The notes beneath the pieces are model-generated. The model had not been told where the DNA came from. It saw only the letters and a list, made by a program, of their open reading frames with translations, and searched no databases. A program made the position numbers and the translations under genes. From Clostridium beijerinckii HUN142 (lineage in GTDB: Bacteria; Bacillota; Clostridia; Clostridiales; Clostridiaceae), in NCBI RefSeq assembly GCF_000621745.1, contig NZ_JHXK01000032.1:1-64000 (forward strand): a stretch of 64,000 nucleotides of DNA, in the 5' to 3' direction. Below, piece after piece: positions 16,399-26,219 of this stretch. Each line of letters begins with the position of its first letter. Within the stretch, counting starts at the first letter, position 1.

Positions 16399-17160
16399 GT
16401 ATTTTTAAAGTTTGCTTACATTTTTAGGATTTGAGTATAACTAGTCATTTTACAATTTGCTCTGATCTCTATATAATTTATTCATATACTTTTTCAACTA
16501 GGTGTACAACTGAATTTTTTTCCTTTCCAGGTCATTTGGGTTGCAAACTTTAAAGTTGTTTCTGTATTGTCTAATATATAACCACTCCAATACTTTTCGA
16601 GGAATCACCTGCTCTCTAAGGGATTATATCTGTTATTACAAGGCCGAAGGATAACTTGGAAGAAAGTATCATAAATTAAGGCATAACAATAAAAACCCAA
16701 ACTGTACTTTTTTGAAAAGGGTGAACTACTTTTGGGGTAAAACTATATCTTATTAGTTTTTATCAAAGTGATGTTTGCCTATGAGTTTCCGTTTATACAG
16801 ATATTAGCATACTTGATTAATAAATGTTTTAGATATGCTCCAGTATGGCTAATTTGGATACTTCTTTTACCAGCGGATTGTTTGAGGAGTGAGTTTAGTC
16901 CACGAACACAGATGATTTGTATCTACCGTAAAATCATATAGGACCTTTAATTATACTAATTTTAATTACACTTCTGGACATGCACCATTATAACTGTATC
17001 TAATAGATGTATGAAAAAGAATTAAAATATGCCACAAGTCATTTTGATAAGCACATGAATTATGAAATTTAAATGTTGAATGTTATATACTTTTTATAAG
17101 TTTGTCTGATACTTGAATTATTTTAGTTTTCTTTTTTTAAACTTTATGTAATAAATTAAC
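16399..17160. other. Non-coding stretch with transposase remains
   Basis: Besides the IS110-type fragment (16779-16914) there are other broken reading frames on the minus strand (for example around 16505-16560, reading TTLKFATQMTWKGKK), probably further transposase debris. No intact gene. Confidence 0.4.
16779..16914 (-). pseudogene. IS110-family transposase fragment
   Basis: Reads HLCSWTKLTPQTIRW, then after a frameshift KRSIQISHTGAYLKHLLIKY and ANICINGNS, matching the C-terminal IS116/IS110/IS902 block (SWAGLTPQNNESAGK, then ISRAGVYLKPLLVQCA). Frameshifted and truncated. Confidence 0.6.
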
Positions 17161-17162
17161 AA

Positions 17163-17261
17163 AAACATTATAGAAAAATTAGAATTGAAGTATAAAATAA
17201 GAAATGTAGCATAGAGCTACAGAATATATGTCTAGTAAATCTGAAATTTTGTTAAGACGTC
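17163..17261 (+). promoter_or_regulatory. Shared precursor promoter and 5' leader, copy 3
   Basis: AAACATTATAGAAAAATTAG, TAAAAT at 17193-17198, hairpin TGTAGC-ATAGA-GCTACA (17205-17221), AGTAAATCTGAAATTT, then GACGTC at 17256-17261, exactly 68 nt before lanA4. Confidence 0.65.
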
Positions 17262-17328
17262 AAACAAAATTGATAAATTACTAGGTTTTACATTCGAAAT
17301 AATGAAATAAACTTAAGGGGGATTCAAA

Positions 17329-17472
17329 ATGATAAAATTAGATGATTTCGATTTAAAGATTAAAAAGGACGACAATAAAACTGGAAAGGTTACACCACAA
17401 GTAAATAGCCGTTATGCATGTACACCAGGTTCATGTTGGAAATGGGTTTGCTTTACAACAACTGCTAAATAA
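17329..17472 (+). CDS. Streptin-like class I lanthipeptide precursor LanA4
   Basis: 47 residues after AAGGGGGATTCAAA. Leader MIKLDDFDLKIKKDDNK with the FDLK box; the core after about KVTP is QVN followed by SRYACTPGSCWKWVCFTTT and AK. Streptin of Streptococcus pyogenes is VGSRYLCTPGSCWKLVCF followed by TTTVK, so only a few residues differ (YL to YA, KL to KW, TV to TA). Rings expected: S-R-Y-A-C, T-P-G-S-C and one to the third Cys. An attenuator-like hairpin separates it from lanB1, which it probably shares a transcript with. Confidence 0.92.
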   Translation: MIKLDDFDLKIKKDDNKTGKVTPQVNSRYACTPGSCWKWVCFTTTAK

Positions 17473-17507
17473 TTATAAGCATTACCAGAGATTTGTTTTA
17501 ATTTAAT

Positions 17508-17575
17508 AAAACTACGTAGATGTAATATTATGAATATATCATATATATTTTATGTTACGTCTATGTAGTTTTTTG
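17508..17575 (+). terminator. Attenuator-like terminator between lanA4 and lanB1
   Basis: AAACTACGTAGATGTAA pairs with TTACGTCTATGTAGTTT (one mismatch), followed by TTTTTTG. It ends just before the lanB1 ribosome binding site; partial readthrough would make precursor mRNA exceed enzyme mRNA. Confidence 0.75.
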
Positions 17576-17592
17576 TTAAAGGGGATATATGT

Positions 17593-20500
17593 ATGAAAGA
17601 TAAATATATTAACACTAATTATTATATGGTTCGTTCACCACTTCATCCAATAAGTTTTTCTGAAAGATATAGCAATATTGAGGAATCATTTGAGGAAATT
17701 AAAGAAGATAATATATTTAATGAACAATTATTAATTGCAAGTCCAAGTTTGTATAAAATGATACATGAAAATAAGTTGGATGAATTATCACCAAAAAAGA
17801 AAAAACAATTAATTTCTTCAATTTTAAGTTATCAAAATAGAGCTGCATATAGAACAACACCTTTTGGGCTTTTTTCAGGTGTTGAGTTAAAAGAAATTAA
17901 TGAAACATATCACCAAGGTAACATAGATATTAAAAAGAACTGTAGAGTTGATATTGAATGGTTGTTATTATTTGTTAAAAAATTGGAAAATGAAAATTAT
18001 AAAACACTTAATTATAAATTGAACAGTGGCTATTATCAATTTGGAGATAGGGTGTATTTACCTTATAATACAGAGTCAGATTGTGGAAGAATAAGTATAA
18101 TGTATAGTAAACCATTTCGAATAATTAAAGAAATGTGTACAGATAAATCAACAAGCTATTTAAGTATTATTAATAACCTAAAAAAAGAATATCCTGATAG
18201 AAACATAGAAGTATTTAATAATTATTTGAATAGTTTAATAAAAAAAGAATTTTTAATTTCAGAATTAAGAGCTCCTTTATGTAATACAAATGAGCTGGAA
18301 TATTTAATTAATGTAATAAAGAAGAATACAACATTATCTGTTAATTATGCAGATGATTTAGAAGTTATAAATAACCTTATTATGGAATATAAAAATACAA
18401 GATTAGGTGAGGGAATTAATAAATACAAGGCTATTTGCGAAAAAATGAAAAGCTTATTTGATCATAATAAAAATAGTTTTTTGCAAGTAGATTGTGAAGT
18501 TATGAATTTAAAAACAAATATTGAAAATAAAGATCTTAAAACAATGAGTGAATTTATTAACTACTTATTTTCAGTTATTTCTATGGAAAATTCCACTAGT
18601 ATATTAGAAGAATATGAATTAAAATTTATAGAAAAATACGGAGAGTATATAGAAGTTCCCATATATGAGCTACTTGATGAATCAATAGGCATAGGTGCAC
18701 CAAGTAGTTATAGTAATCCTAAAAACAAGTTTATTAATTCAGAAAAATTAAATGAGTCTAATCTAAAGCTTAAGGAGTATTTTTTAGAAAAATATTCAGA
18801 AGCAATAAAAAGCAACAGTTATATACAATTAGATGATAATGAAATCACTTTTTTAGAAAGCAAGATAGAAAGCTGTAATTTACCAGAATCACTTGAATTA
18901 AACTTTATAGTTAAAATGCTTGATAATGAAAAAATATTTTATCTAGGACCAAACATTGGATCTGCTATGGCGGGAAAAACATTTGGAAGATTTGGTTATA
19001 TGTCATCTAAATATTCAAATGTTTTAGATGACATATCTAGTTTATTATCAAGAGAAAATGAATGCAGGTGTGAATTAAGCTTTATTCCTTCTACTGTAAG
19101 AGCGGGAAATGTTATCCGAAACATAACGAATTATAATAAGAATATTTCGTGCTATACAAACTCATATGATGAAGATAATGAAATTAGAATAAATGATATT
19201 TTAGTTGGATATGATAATGAAAAGTTTTATCTTCGGGACTCAATTAGTGGTAAAAAAATTAAAGTTTTTATGACAAATATGCTTAATATAAGTACCTTGC
19301 CAAATATATTCAGATTGTTAATTGATATTTCATATGATTCAAAATTTATATTAAGTACATTCCCATGGGAAAAATACTATGAAAATTTTACTTATATACC
19401 TGAAATAAAATATAAAAATATTGTTGTGTCCAGCGAAAAATGGAAGATTTCAAATTATAGTTTAAACTTAAAAAATAAGAATAGTTATGATGAATTCGTA
19501 ACGGTATTTATGGATTTAAGAGAAAAATTATCGATTCCAGATAAAATATATTACACTATTGCTGATAATAGGTTATTGCTAGATTTAAGGGAAGAAAAAT
19601 ATTTAAAACTTCTTTTTGATTATTATAAAAAAGGTCTTTTTTTAGAATTAGAAAAAGCTGATGAAGCTGAATATATAACTTACAATGACAATAATAAGCA
19701 TAATACTGAAGTAGTGATACCATTTATAAAAAGTAAAGGTAAAGAATATGAGGAATTAAGTTTTAAAGAAATAAACAAACATAGTACAAAAGATCAAATG
19801 ACATTTTTACCATTTGATACTTGGTTATATTTTAAACTATATGGTCCTTTAGATAGGCAGAATGAATTAATTGAATATTTGAATTATTTTATAAAATCTT
19901 CAGCAAATATAGAAGAATTTTATTTTATGCGATATGTAGACCCAAAACCACATATTAGAATTCGTTTTAAAGGTAATGAAGATAAACTGTATAAAATTTT
20001 AAATGAAATGAACTTATTTGGACAAGACTTAAAAAAGCGAAGAATTATCTCTAATCTTGTTATTGATACATATATTCCAGAAGTAGAGAGATATGGCGGA
20101 GAAAGTCTTATAAGTTATGCAGAAAAAATATTTTTTGAAGATAGTAAAGTAGTTATGGAAGCAATTTCTAATTTAGATATAGAAAAAGAAAAAGAAAAAT
20201 ATGGAGTAATAAGTGTTTTGCATTATTTAAAATCATTTAATTTAAGTTTTGAAGAGCAATTTGATTTTTTAAACAATTCTTTTGTATCTAGTGAATATTT
20301 AGAAGAATTTAAAAAAGTAAAGAATGAATATATAAATGATTGTGATTCATATAACAGATGGAATAACCTTGTAAAAAATGATAGTTATGGAGAATTCTTG
20401 AGATTATTAAAACAAAGAGAAAAGTCAGTATCAGATTATTGTATGAAGTTATCAAATTCTTCAGAACGCACAAATGAATATAGTGATATATTAGGAAGTA

Positions 20501-20637
20501 TTGTCCATTTACATTGTAATAGATTATTTGGAATAGATAGAGAAATTGAAAAAAAAGTACTAAATTACGCTTGTCGTGTTTTACATGGTCAAAAATATCT
20601 TAGGAAGCAGATGATTGACAATGTTCAATATTATTAA
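17593..20637 (+). CDS. lanB: Lanthipeptide dehydratase LanB1
   Basis: 1014 residues, the usual length of a full LanB. The glutamylation domain fills residues 1 to about 730 (N-terminal pattern YMVRSPLHPISF; RAAYRTTPFGLFSGVEL around residue 88). The elimination domain (SpaB_C type) begins near residue 735 with FLPFDTWLYFKLYGP and contains FMRYVDPKPHIRIRF and the C-terminal SIVHLHCNRLFGID. Such enzymes dehydrate Ser/Thr of the precursor using glutamyl-tRNA(Glu), then eliminate glutamate to leave Dha/Dhb. A tRNA-Glu gene lies 1.8 kb upstream. Overlaps lanT1 by 23 nt. Confidence 0.95.
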   Translation: MKDKYINTNYYMVRSPLHPISFSERYSNIEESFEEIKEDNIFNEQLLIASPSLYKMIHENKLDELSPKKKKQLISSILSYQNRAAYRTTPFGLFSGVELKEINETYHQGNIDIKKNCRVDIEWLLLFVKKLENENYKTLNYKLNSGYYQFGDRVYLPYNTESDCGRISIMYSKPFRIIKEMCTDKSTSYLSIINNLKKEYPDRNIEVFNNYLNSLIKKEFLISELRAPLCNTNELEYLINVIKKNTTLSVNYADDLEVINNLIMEYKNTRLGEGINKYKAICEKMKSLFDHNKNSFLQVDCEVMNLKTNIENKDLKTMSEFINYLFSVISMENSTSILEEYELKFIEKYGEYIEVPIYELLDESIGIGAPSSYSNPKNKFINSEKLNESNLKLKEYFLEKYSEAIKSNSYIQLDDNEITFLESKIESCNLPESLELNFIVKMLDNEKIFYLGPNIGSAMAGKTFGRFGYMSSKYSNVLDDISSLLSRENECRCELSFIPSTVRAGNVIRNITNYNKNISCYTNSYDEDNEIRINDILVGYDNEKFYLRDSISGKKIKVFMTNMLNISTLPNIFRLLIDISYDSKFILSTFPWEKYYENFTYIPEIKYKNIVVSSEKWKISNYSLNLKNKNSYDEFVTVFMDLREKLSIPDKIYYTIADNRLLLDLREEKYLKLLFDYYKKGLFLELEKADEAEYITYNDNNKHNTEVVIPFIKSKGKEYEELSFKEINKHSTKDQMTFLPFDTWLYFKLYGPLDRQNELIEYLNYFIKSSANIEEFYFMRYVDPKPHIRIRFKGNEDKLYKILNEMNLFGQDLKKRRIISNLVIDTYIPEVERYGGESLISYAEKIFFEDSKVVMEAISNLDIEKEKEKYGVISVLHYLKSFNLSFEEQFDFLNNSFVSSEYLEEFKKVKNEYINDCDSYNRWNNLVKNDSYGEFLRLLKQREKSVSDYCMKLSNSSERTNEYSDILGSIVHLHCNRLFGIDREIEKKVLNYACRVLHGQKYLRKQMIDNVQYY

Positions 20638-22387
20638 ATTGAATATACAGTGTGTTTATAAGACTATAAAATTAATACTAGAAATTAGCAAAGGATTATT
20701 AATAGTATCAATTTTACTTTCTGTTTTCCTTGGCTTTTCTCCAATTATATCTATGATTCTATCACAGGAATTACTAAATGCATTACAACTCAAAAAAGAA
20801 ATCTATGGATTAATGTTATTATTTGTATCATATATAACATTTTCGATTTTCTCTTCAATAATTACAAATATATCAAATTATGTTGATGAAAAATTACAAA
20901 TAAAATTAGGTTATAGACTTAATTATATTATAATGGAGAAATGTGGAAAACTTTCTCTTGAACATTTTGAAGAGTCTGAAATATATAATCAAATAACTAG
21001 GCTGGAGAATGATGTTACTTATAAACCATATCAATCACTACAAGCTGTTATGACTTTAATATCATCCATTATTTCCTTTGGATCGTCAATAGTAATTTTG
21101 TTTACATGGAAACCACTGATTATTATTGTTATTATGTTACTTTCCTGTGCAGGACTTTTTTATTATTTGAAAATTGGAAAAGAAGAATTTAATATTCACT
21201 ATGAACTAAGTGGAAAAGAAAGGGAGGCGTGGTATTTAAGCTATCTTTTGACACATGATTTGGCTTTCAAGGAAATTAACCTTCTTAATATAAAAGAATA
21301 TTTTTTAAACAAGTATTGGGATATTAAGGAGAATATTTTTCAAAAACAAAATGGTATTAATAAGAAAAAGACTACATTTAGTTGTATATTTGAGATTTTA
21401 CAAGAACTTTTAATTTCAATTGTAGTTTTGATGGCACTTATATCAGCTTATTATGGAAGTATTTTAATTGGTAATGTTGCAACTTATATTAAAACAATAA
21501 GCTTAATTCAATCTAATACTAATACTATCATAAGCTCGCTATATTCTATATATAATAATAATCTATATATGAAGTTATTTGATGATTTTATGAATATTGA
21601 AGTAGTTAATGAAAATGTAGGAAAAGAAATAGATACAGTTGAATCTATAGAATTAAAAAATATTTCATTTGATTATAGTAATGATAAAAAAGCTTTAGAT
21701 AATGTAAATTTGAAAATAAATAAAGGCGAGACAGTTGCTGTCATTGGAAAAAATGGATCAGGTAAAAGTACTTTATTAAAATTAATCTGTGGATTATATA
21801 CAATTAATCAAGGAGAAATTTTAATTAATGGAATTAATCTTAAAGAAATAAATAAGACAACATATAAAAACAGACTATCAGTTTTGTTTCAAGATTACGT
21901 AAAATACGAAATGACACTGAAGGAAAATATTATTTTAGGGGATATTTCAAAGGATGAGAAAAATGGAGACATTTTAAATGCACTAAAATTAGCAGGTGGA
22001 GATTTTTTTGATACATCATCTAATAACGATATTTTAAATATTCAACTTGGAAATTGGTTTGATGAAGGAGTACAACTTTCAGGAGGCCAGTGGCAAAAAA
22101 TTGCTCTATCTAGAACATATTATAGAGATAGAGATGTTTATTTATTAGACGAGCCTAGTGCTGCACTTGATCCTGATGCAGAAATTAATGTATTTAGTAC
22201 GTTTTATAAATTATCAAGAAATTCAATAGGATTATTCATTACTCATAAAGTTGCAGCGGCTAGAAAGGCATCAAAGATAATAGTTTTAGATAATGGTAAG
22301 GTTGTAGGATGTGGAACAGATGAGTATTTATCTAAAAATTGTCCAGCGTATATTGAGTTGAAAGAAAAAGGAGAATATGAATATTAA
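20615..22387 (+). CDS. lanT: Lanthipeptide exporter LanT1 (ABC transporter)
   Basis: 590 residues: membrane domain with several spans (about 20-320), then an ATPase domain with Walker A GKNGSGKST (about 378), signature LSGGQWQK (about 487) and Walker B VYLLDEPSAALD (about 508). There is no N-terminal C39 peptidase domain, as in NisT, so the leader is removed later by LanP. A TTG at 20615 has a better spacing (7 nt) from AGGAAG than the ATG at 20621. Overlap with lanB1 implies coupling. Confidence 0.92.
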   Translation: MTMFNIIKLNIQCVYKTIKLILEISKGLLIVSILLSVFLGFSPIISMILSQELLNALQLKKEIYGLMLLFVSYITFSIFSSIITNISNYVDEKLQIKLGYRLNYIIMEKCGKLSLEHFEESEIYNQITRLENDVTYKPYQSLQAVMTLISSIISFGSSIVILFTWKPLIIIVIMLLSCAGLFYYLKIGKEEFNIHYELSGKEREAWYLSYLLTHDLAFKEINLLNIKEYFLNKYWDIKENIFQKQNGINKKKTTFSCIFEILQELLISIVVLMALISAYYGSILIGNVATYIKTISLIQSNTNTIISSLYSIYNNNLYMKLFDDFMNIEVVNENVGKEIDTVESIELKNISFDYSNDKKALDNVNLKINKGETVAVIGKNGSGKSTLLKLICGLYTINQGEILINGINLKEINKTTYKNRLSVLFQDYVKYEMTLKENIILGDISKDEKNGDILNALKLAGGDFFDTSSNNDILNIQLGNWFDEGVQLSGGQWQKIALSRTYYRDRDVYLLDEPSAALDPDAEINVFSTFYKLSRNSIGLFITHKVAAARKASKIIVLDNGKVVGCGTDEYLSKNCPAYIELKEKGEYEY

Positions 22388-22407
22388 TATAATTTAGGAG
22401 TAGGTTT

Positions 22408-23697
22408 ATGGATGGAATAAAAATTGTTAAAAATATTGCACAAAAATTAGGAGATATTAAATTTGTAAATAAAGTTTTGCTTGAAGAGGATAATTATTTA
22501 AATTTAGGAGACATAAAGTTTTATCCTAATATTCCTTTAGCGCTAAGCCATGGGCTTCCTGGATTATGTTTATTATACAATGAATTGCATAAATTATACC
22601 CTAATGAAGGATGGAATGAGTTGTGTAATAATTATATCAAAACAATCGTGGATTATATACAAGAAGAAGGACTGCAGTCAAGCTCTTTATTTTCAGGAAC
22701 ATCAGGAATAGCATTGGCGGTAAAAGCCTGTTCCAATAATGGAGCATACTACAAATCACTGTTGCAGACTCTTGATAATCATTTGTATAGTCAATTGGAT
22801 GTAAATTTAAATTATATTATAAATAAGAAAGACACAGAAATGTTTGATTATGACGTAATTGAAGGAATGTCTGGAATAGGAAATTATTTATTATTAAATA
22901 ATAAAGAAAAACATTTAGAAAAAATATTGAATTATTTTGTAGATTTGTCAAAGCCGGTTTCGTATTTAAATTTTGAAGTTCCAAGATGGTTTATAAAAAA
23001 AGAACACTTATTTAATGACGATGAAAAGAAGTACTATAATCAAGGTATTTTAAATTTAGGACTTTCACATGGAATTCCAGGTCCTTTGATAATACTATGT
23101 AAATCATATAGTAAAAACATAATAGTTGATGGACAAAAGGAAGCAATAGAAAAAATTGTTGGAGATATTATTAAGTGTAAAATAAAAGGCACTAATCAAT
23201 GGAATGGCATGATAGGATTAGAGGAATACATTAATGGTGCAAAGAATTCAGATGCTGTTAGAGATGCATGGTGTTATGGAACTCCAGGAATTGCCTATTC
23301 ACTTTTAGGATCTTCATACACCTTGAAAAATAATAGCTTATATGAAATGTCTTGTGAGGCAATGAAAGAATCTGTGAAGAAGGAAAACGGATTATTTTCA
23401 CCATCGTTTTGTCATGGATATTCTGGATTAGCATATATCTCATATAAATTTTATTGTAAAACAAAAGATAAATTATTTTTAAATGAAAGTGACAGACTTT
23501 TGGAAAAGATATTAAGTTATTATACTGATGATGCTCCTTTTGGATTTTATAATATTGAGAATAGTAGTTCGAATATAAAAAATTTAAATTCAATAGCATT
23601 ATTAGATGGAGCATCAGGAACCTTATTAACACTATTAGAGTTAATTTCAAAAACTAATAGTGTAGATTGGGATTCAGCTTTCTTATTAGATAATTAA
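22408..23697 (+). CDS. lanC: Lanthipeptide cyclase LanC1
   Basis: 429 residues. Zinc ligands of the LanC family are visible: Cys in DAWCYGTPG (about 287) and Cys-His in SPSFCHGYSG (about 333-334). Repeated GxxG helix motifs (LSHGLPGLCLLY, SLFSGTSGIALAV, GLSHGIPGPLI) form the alpha-barrel. It adds Cys thiols to dehydrated residues to close the rings. Last gene of lanB1-T1-C1 and followed by a terminator. Confidence 0.93.
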   Translation: MDGIKIVKNIAQKLGDIKFVNKVLLEEDNYLNLGDIKFYPNIPLALSHGLPGLCLLYNELHKLYPNEGWNELCNNYIKTIVDYIQEEGLQSSSLFSGTSGIALAVKACSNNGAYYKSLLQTLDNHLYSQLDVNLNYIINKKDTEMFDYDVIEGMSGIGNYLLLNNKEKHLEKILNYFVDLSKPVSYLNFEVPRWFIKKEHLFNDDEKKYYNQGILNLGLSHGIPGPLIILCKSYSKNIIVDGQKEAIEKIVGDIIKCKIKGTNQWNGMIGLEEYINGAKNSDAVRDAWCYGTPGIAYSLLGSSYTLKNNSLYEMSCEAMKESVKKENGLFSPSFCHGYSGLAYISYKFYCKTKDKLFLNESDRLLEKILSYYTDDAPFGFYNIENSSSNIKNLNSIALLDGASGTLLTLLELISKTNSVDWDSAFLLDN

Positions 23698-23706
23698 TTT
23701 GAAAAC

Positions 23707-23740
23707 AGTCATTGTTTATATTTAGCAATGACTATTTTTA
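23707..23740 (+). terminator. Terminator after lanC1
   Basis: AGTCATTG pairs with CAATGACT, followed by ATTTTTAT. Confidence 0.75.
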
Positions 23741-23880
23741 TATATAAATTTATTGAAGTACTATCTTAGTTGTTAGAAATCAAATAAATTAATTTGAAAA
23801 TATTTGTTATATCCTTATAAAATCCTTAAAATTATCATTTAAAATTAACTTATATAGTGAAAGAAAGAGGGAAAAACAAT

Positions 23881-24582
23881 ATGAATTATATTTTAGAAAC
23901 TAAAAATCTTAGTAAAAAGTTTAAAAATCAAAAAGCTGTTAATGAAATTAGTCTTTCTATTCCTGAAAATTGTGTTTATGGATTATTGGGTCCTAATGGA
24001 GCAGGAAAATCAACCACATTAAAAATGATAGCGGGTATTTTTAGACCAACTTCTGGGGAGATTTACTTTTGTGGAAGTAAATGGAGGAGAGAAAACCTCA
24101 GCGATATCGGCGCATTAATTGAAAATCCTCCATTATATGAAAATTTAACAGCAAGAGAAAATCTTAAGGTAAGAACTACAGTTTTAGGGCTTCCAGACTC
24201 TAGAATTCAGGAAGTGCTAGAGAGTGTTGATTTAACCAAGACAGATAATAAACTTGCAGGGCAATTTTCTCTAGGTATGAAGCAGAGATTAGGCATTGCA
24301 ATTGCCTTACTAAATAAACCTAAACTCCTTATATTAGATGAACCAACAAATGGCTTAGATCCAATAGGAATTGAGGAGCTTAGAAATTTAATTCGTTCAT
24401 TTCCAAAGCAAGGAATAACGGTAATCCTTTCTAGTCATATTTTAGCTGAAGTTCAGCAAGTAGTGGATGAAGTAGGAATAATATCTGGTGGAGTGTTGGG
24501 ATATGAAGGAAAAGTTACTGAAAATGATAATTTAGAAGAGTTATTTATGAATGTTGTTTTAAATAATAGAAAGGAGGCATAA
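23881..24582 (+). CDS. lanF: Lantibiotic immunity ABC transporter ATPase, LanF type
   Basis: 233 residues: Walker A GPNGAGKST (about 38-46), signature SLGMKQRLGIA, Walker B LLILDEPTNGLD. The Q-loop carries Glu (GALIENPPLYENL), the E-loop typical of LanF/BcrA-type immunity ATPases. ATG at 23881 follows AAGAGGG; the in-frame GTG at 23857 is less likely. First gene of a tight lanF-E-G operon that expels lantibiotic from the membrane. A duplicated set for cluster 2 is absent. Confidence 0.88.
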   Translation: MNYILETKNLSKKFKNQKAVNEISLSIPENCVYGLLGPNGAGKSTTLKMIAGIFRPTSGEIYFCGSKWRRENLSDIGALIENPPLYENLTARENLKVRTTVLGLPDSRIQEVLESVDLTKTDNKLAGQFSLGMKQRLGIAIALLNKPKLLILDEPTNGLDPIGIEELRNLIRSFPKQGITVILSSHILAEVQQVVDEVGIISGGVLGYEGKVTENDNLEELFMNVVLNNRKEA

Positions 24583-24587
24583 ACAGT

Positions 24588-25316
24588 ATGATTAAATGTA
24601 TTATATCTGAAATGCAAAAACTTAAAAGAACATTTAGTAAAAAACTAATTTTTATTGCACCACTAGCCACTTTATTTATTTGTGGGATTTTAGGAGCAGG
24701 AGAAACTTTTCAAAATGGTGCTTATAATTGGTGGTATACAATGTTTTTACCCGGTGCTTTAAGTATTATTTGTGGAACAATGGTAGATAAAGATAAAAAG
24801 TTAAAGTACAATGAACTTTTTACATTGCCTTTCAGTAAAAATACAGTATGGATTGGTAAAATAATAGCATGTAGCTTTATGTATTTAATTTCTTCTATTG
24901 TTTTTGTTATTGGTATAATCTTAGGGGGATTTATATTTGGAGAAATAATGTCTTTTTCTCAGATTATAGAGGGTATGATAGTATTGTTTATAACATTTTT
25001 GTGGCAAATTCCATTGTGTATGATTTTATGTGGAAAGTTTGGAATGATTGCAACAGTTTTAATAAACATGATAGCAAATGTAATAGGCGTTGCGGGTTTT
25101 TCGGATGGTGCAAATTGGTACTTATATCCTTTTTCTATTCCTTCTAGATTAATGTGTGCTATTTTGAATATACTGCCAAATGGATTTCCTGTAGAAAAAG
25201 GAAGTTTTCTTTTAAACACTAATGTAATTATTCCTGGAATAATTATATCTTTAGTTTGTTTCATTGGAATTACAGCATTAACCGGTATGTGGTTTAATAC
25301 TCAGGAGGGAATATAA
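24588..25316 (+). CDS. lanE: Lantibiotic immunity ABC permease, LanE type
   Basis: 242 residues, about six membrane spans, opening MIKCIISEMQKLKRTFSKKLIF as in LanE/MutE permeases (short basic N-terminus with conserved E-x-x-K-x-K-R). Starts 6 nt after lanF and overlaps lanG by one base (TAATG). Forms a heterodimeric membrane part with lanG. Confidence 0.82.
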   Translation: MIKCIISEMQKLKRTFSKKLIFIAPLATLFICGILGAGETFQNGAYNWWYTMFLPGALSIICGTMVDKDKKLKYNELFTLPFSKNTVWIGKIIACSFMYLISSIVFVIGIILGGFIFGEIMSFSQIIEGMIVLFITFLWQIPLCMILCGKFGMIATVLINMIANVIGVAGFSDGANWYLYPFSIPSRLMCAILNILPNGFPVEKGSFLLNTNVIIPGIIISLVCFIGITALTGMWFNTQEGI

Positions 25317-26077
25317 TGACATATTTTTTTAGAGTCCTCCATTCAGATATGTTAAAAATGAAGAAATCCATGCTAAAAAGAATTCATTTTATGATACCTT
25401 TATTTGGAATCGTTACGTTTTTAAGCTATTACTCATTTTCACCACATAGTCATATTGGGGAAATAACAGGATATTTACAAGTTATTGGAGTTTCTTTCCC
25501 ATTACTTATTAGTATTGTTACTTCCATATGCATAGATCAGGAATCTGCAGCAGGAAATTTTATAGAGATGCTAATAGGTTCAAAAATCAAGAATATGACC
25601 TTTTTAAGCAAGATGATGCTACTTATAATCATGGGATTTTTAGCAATTATGGCAGCATGTGTTGGTTTTTATTTTGGTTTTTCGTATCTACTTCATAGAA
25701 ATAATTTTGATATTGGTTTTTATATTATGGCAGCATTAATTCTTATATTAAGTAATATCTTTGAATATATTTTTCATTTATTTTTATCTATGAGATATGG
25801 AAAAAGTGTATCCATGGGAGTTGGAATTACAGAAACTATGCTAAGTGCAATATTAATAACTGATTTAGGATATAAAATCTGGCCTTATATTCCATGTGCC
25901 TGGGGAACCAGATTTGTGAATTACTGGATTATATCAAATTCAAGCTCATTTTTTATAAATACTGATTCTAAAGAAATTTACTATGCTATATACTCATGTA
26001 CAATATTAACAATTCTAGCATTTATAATTTCATGTGTGTGGTTTTATCATTGGGAAGGAATAAGAACGGAAAGTTAA
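25316..26077 (+). CDS. lanG: Lantibiotic immunity ABC permease, LanG type
   Basis: 253 residues with about six spans. The N-terminus (FRVLHSDMLKMKKSMLKRIHFMIPLFG) and the middle segment DQESAAGNFIEML follow the MutG/LanG pattern. Partner of LanE and LanF. No LanI lipoprotein gene is seen next to it. Confidence 0.82.
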   Translation: MTYFFRVLHSDMLKMKKSMLKRIHFMIPLFGIVTFLSYYSFSPHSHIGEITGYLQVIGVSFPLLISIVTSICIDQESAAGNFIEMLIGSKIKNMTFLSKMMLLIIMGFLAIMAACVGFYFGFSYLLHRNNFDIGFYIMAALILILSNIFEYIFHLFLSMRYGKSVSMGVGITETMLSAILITDLGYKIWPYIPCAWGTRFVNYWIISNSSSFFINTDSKEIYYAIYSCTILTILAFIISCVWFYHWEGIRTES

Positions 26078-26219
26078 TGGTTATTAATTTATTCTCCATT
26101 AAAAGTGAAATATACTTTAGTTAAATATTTTTATACGAATAGATGATTAATTACCTAATTAATTTTAATTTGTTATTTTGTTTCATGTGCGTAATGTAAA
26201 TAATAGAGGGGGCAAAAAT

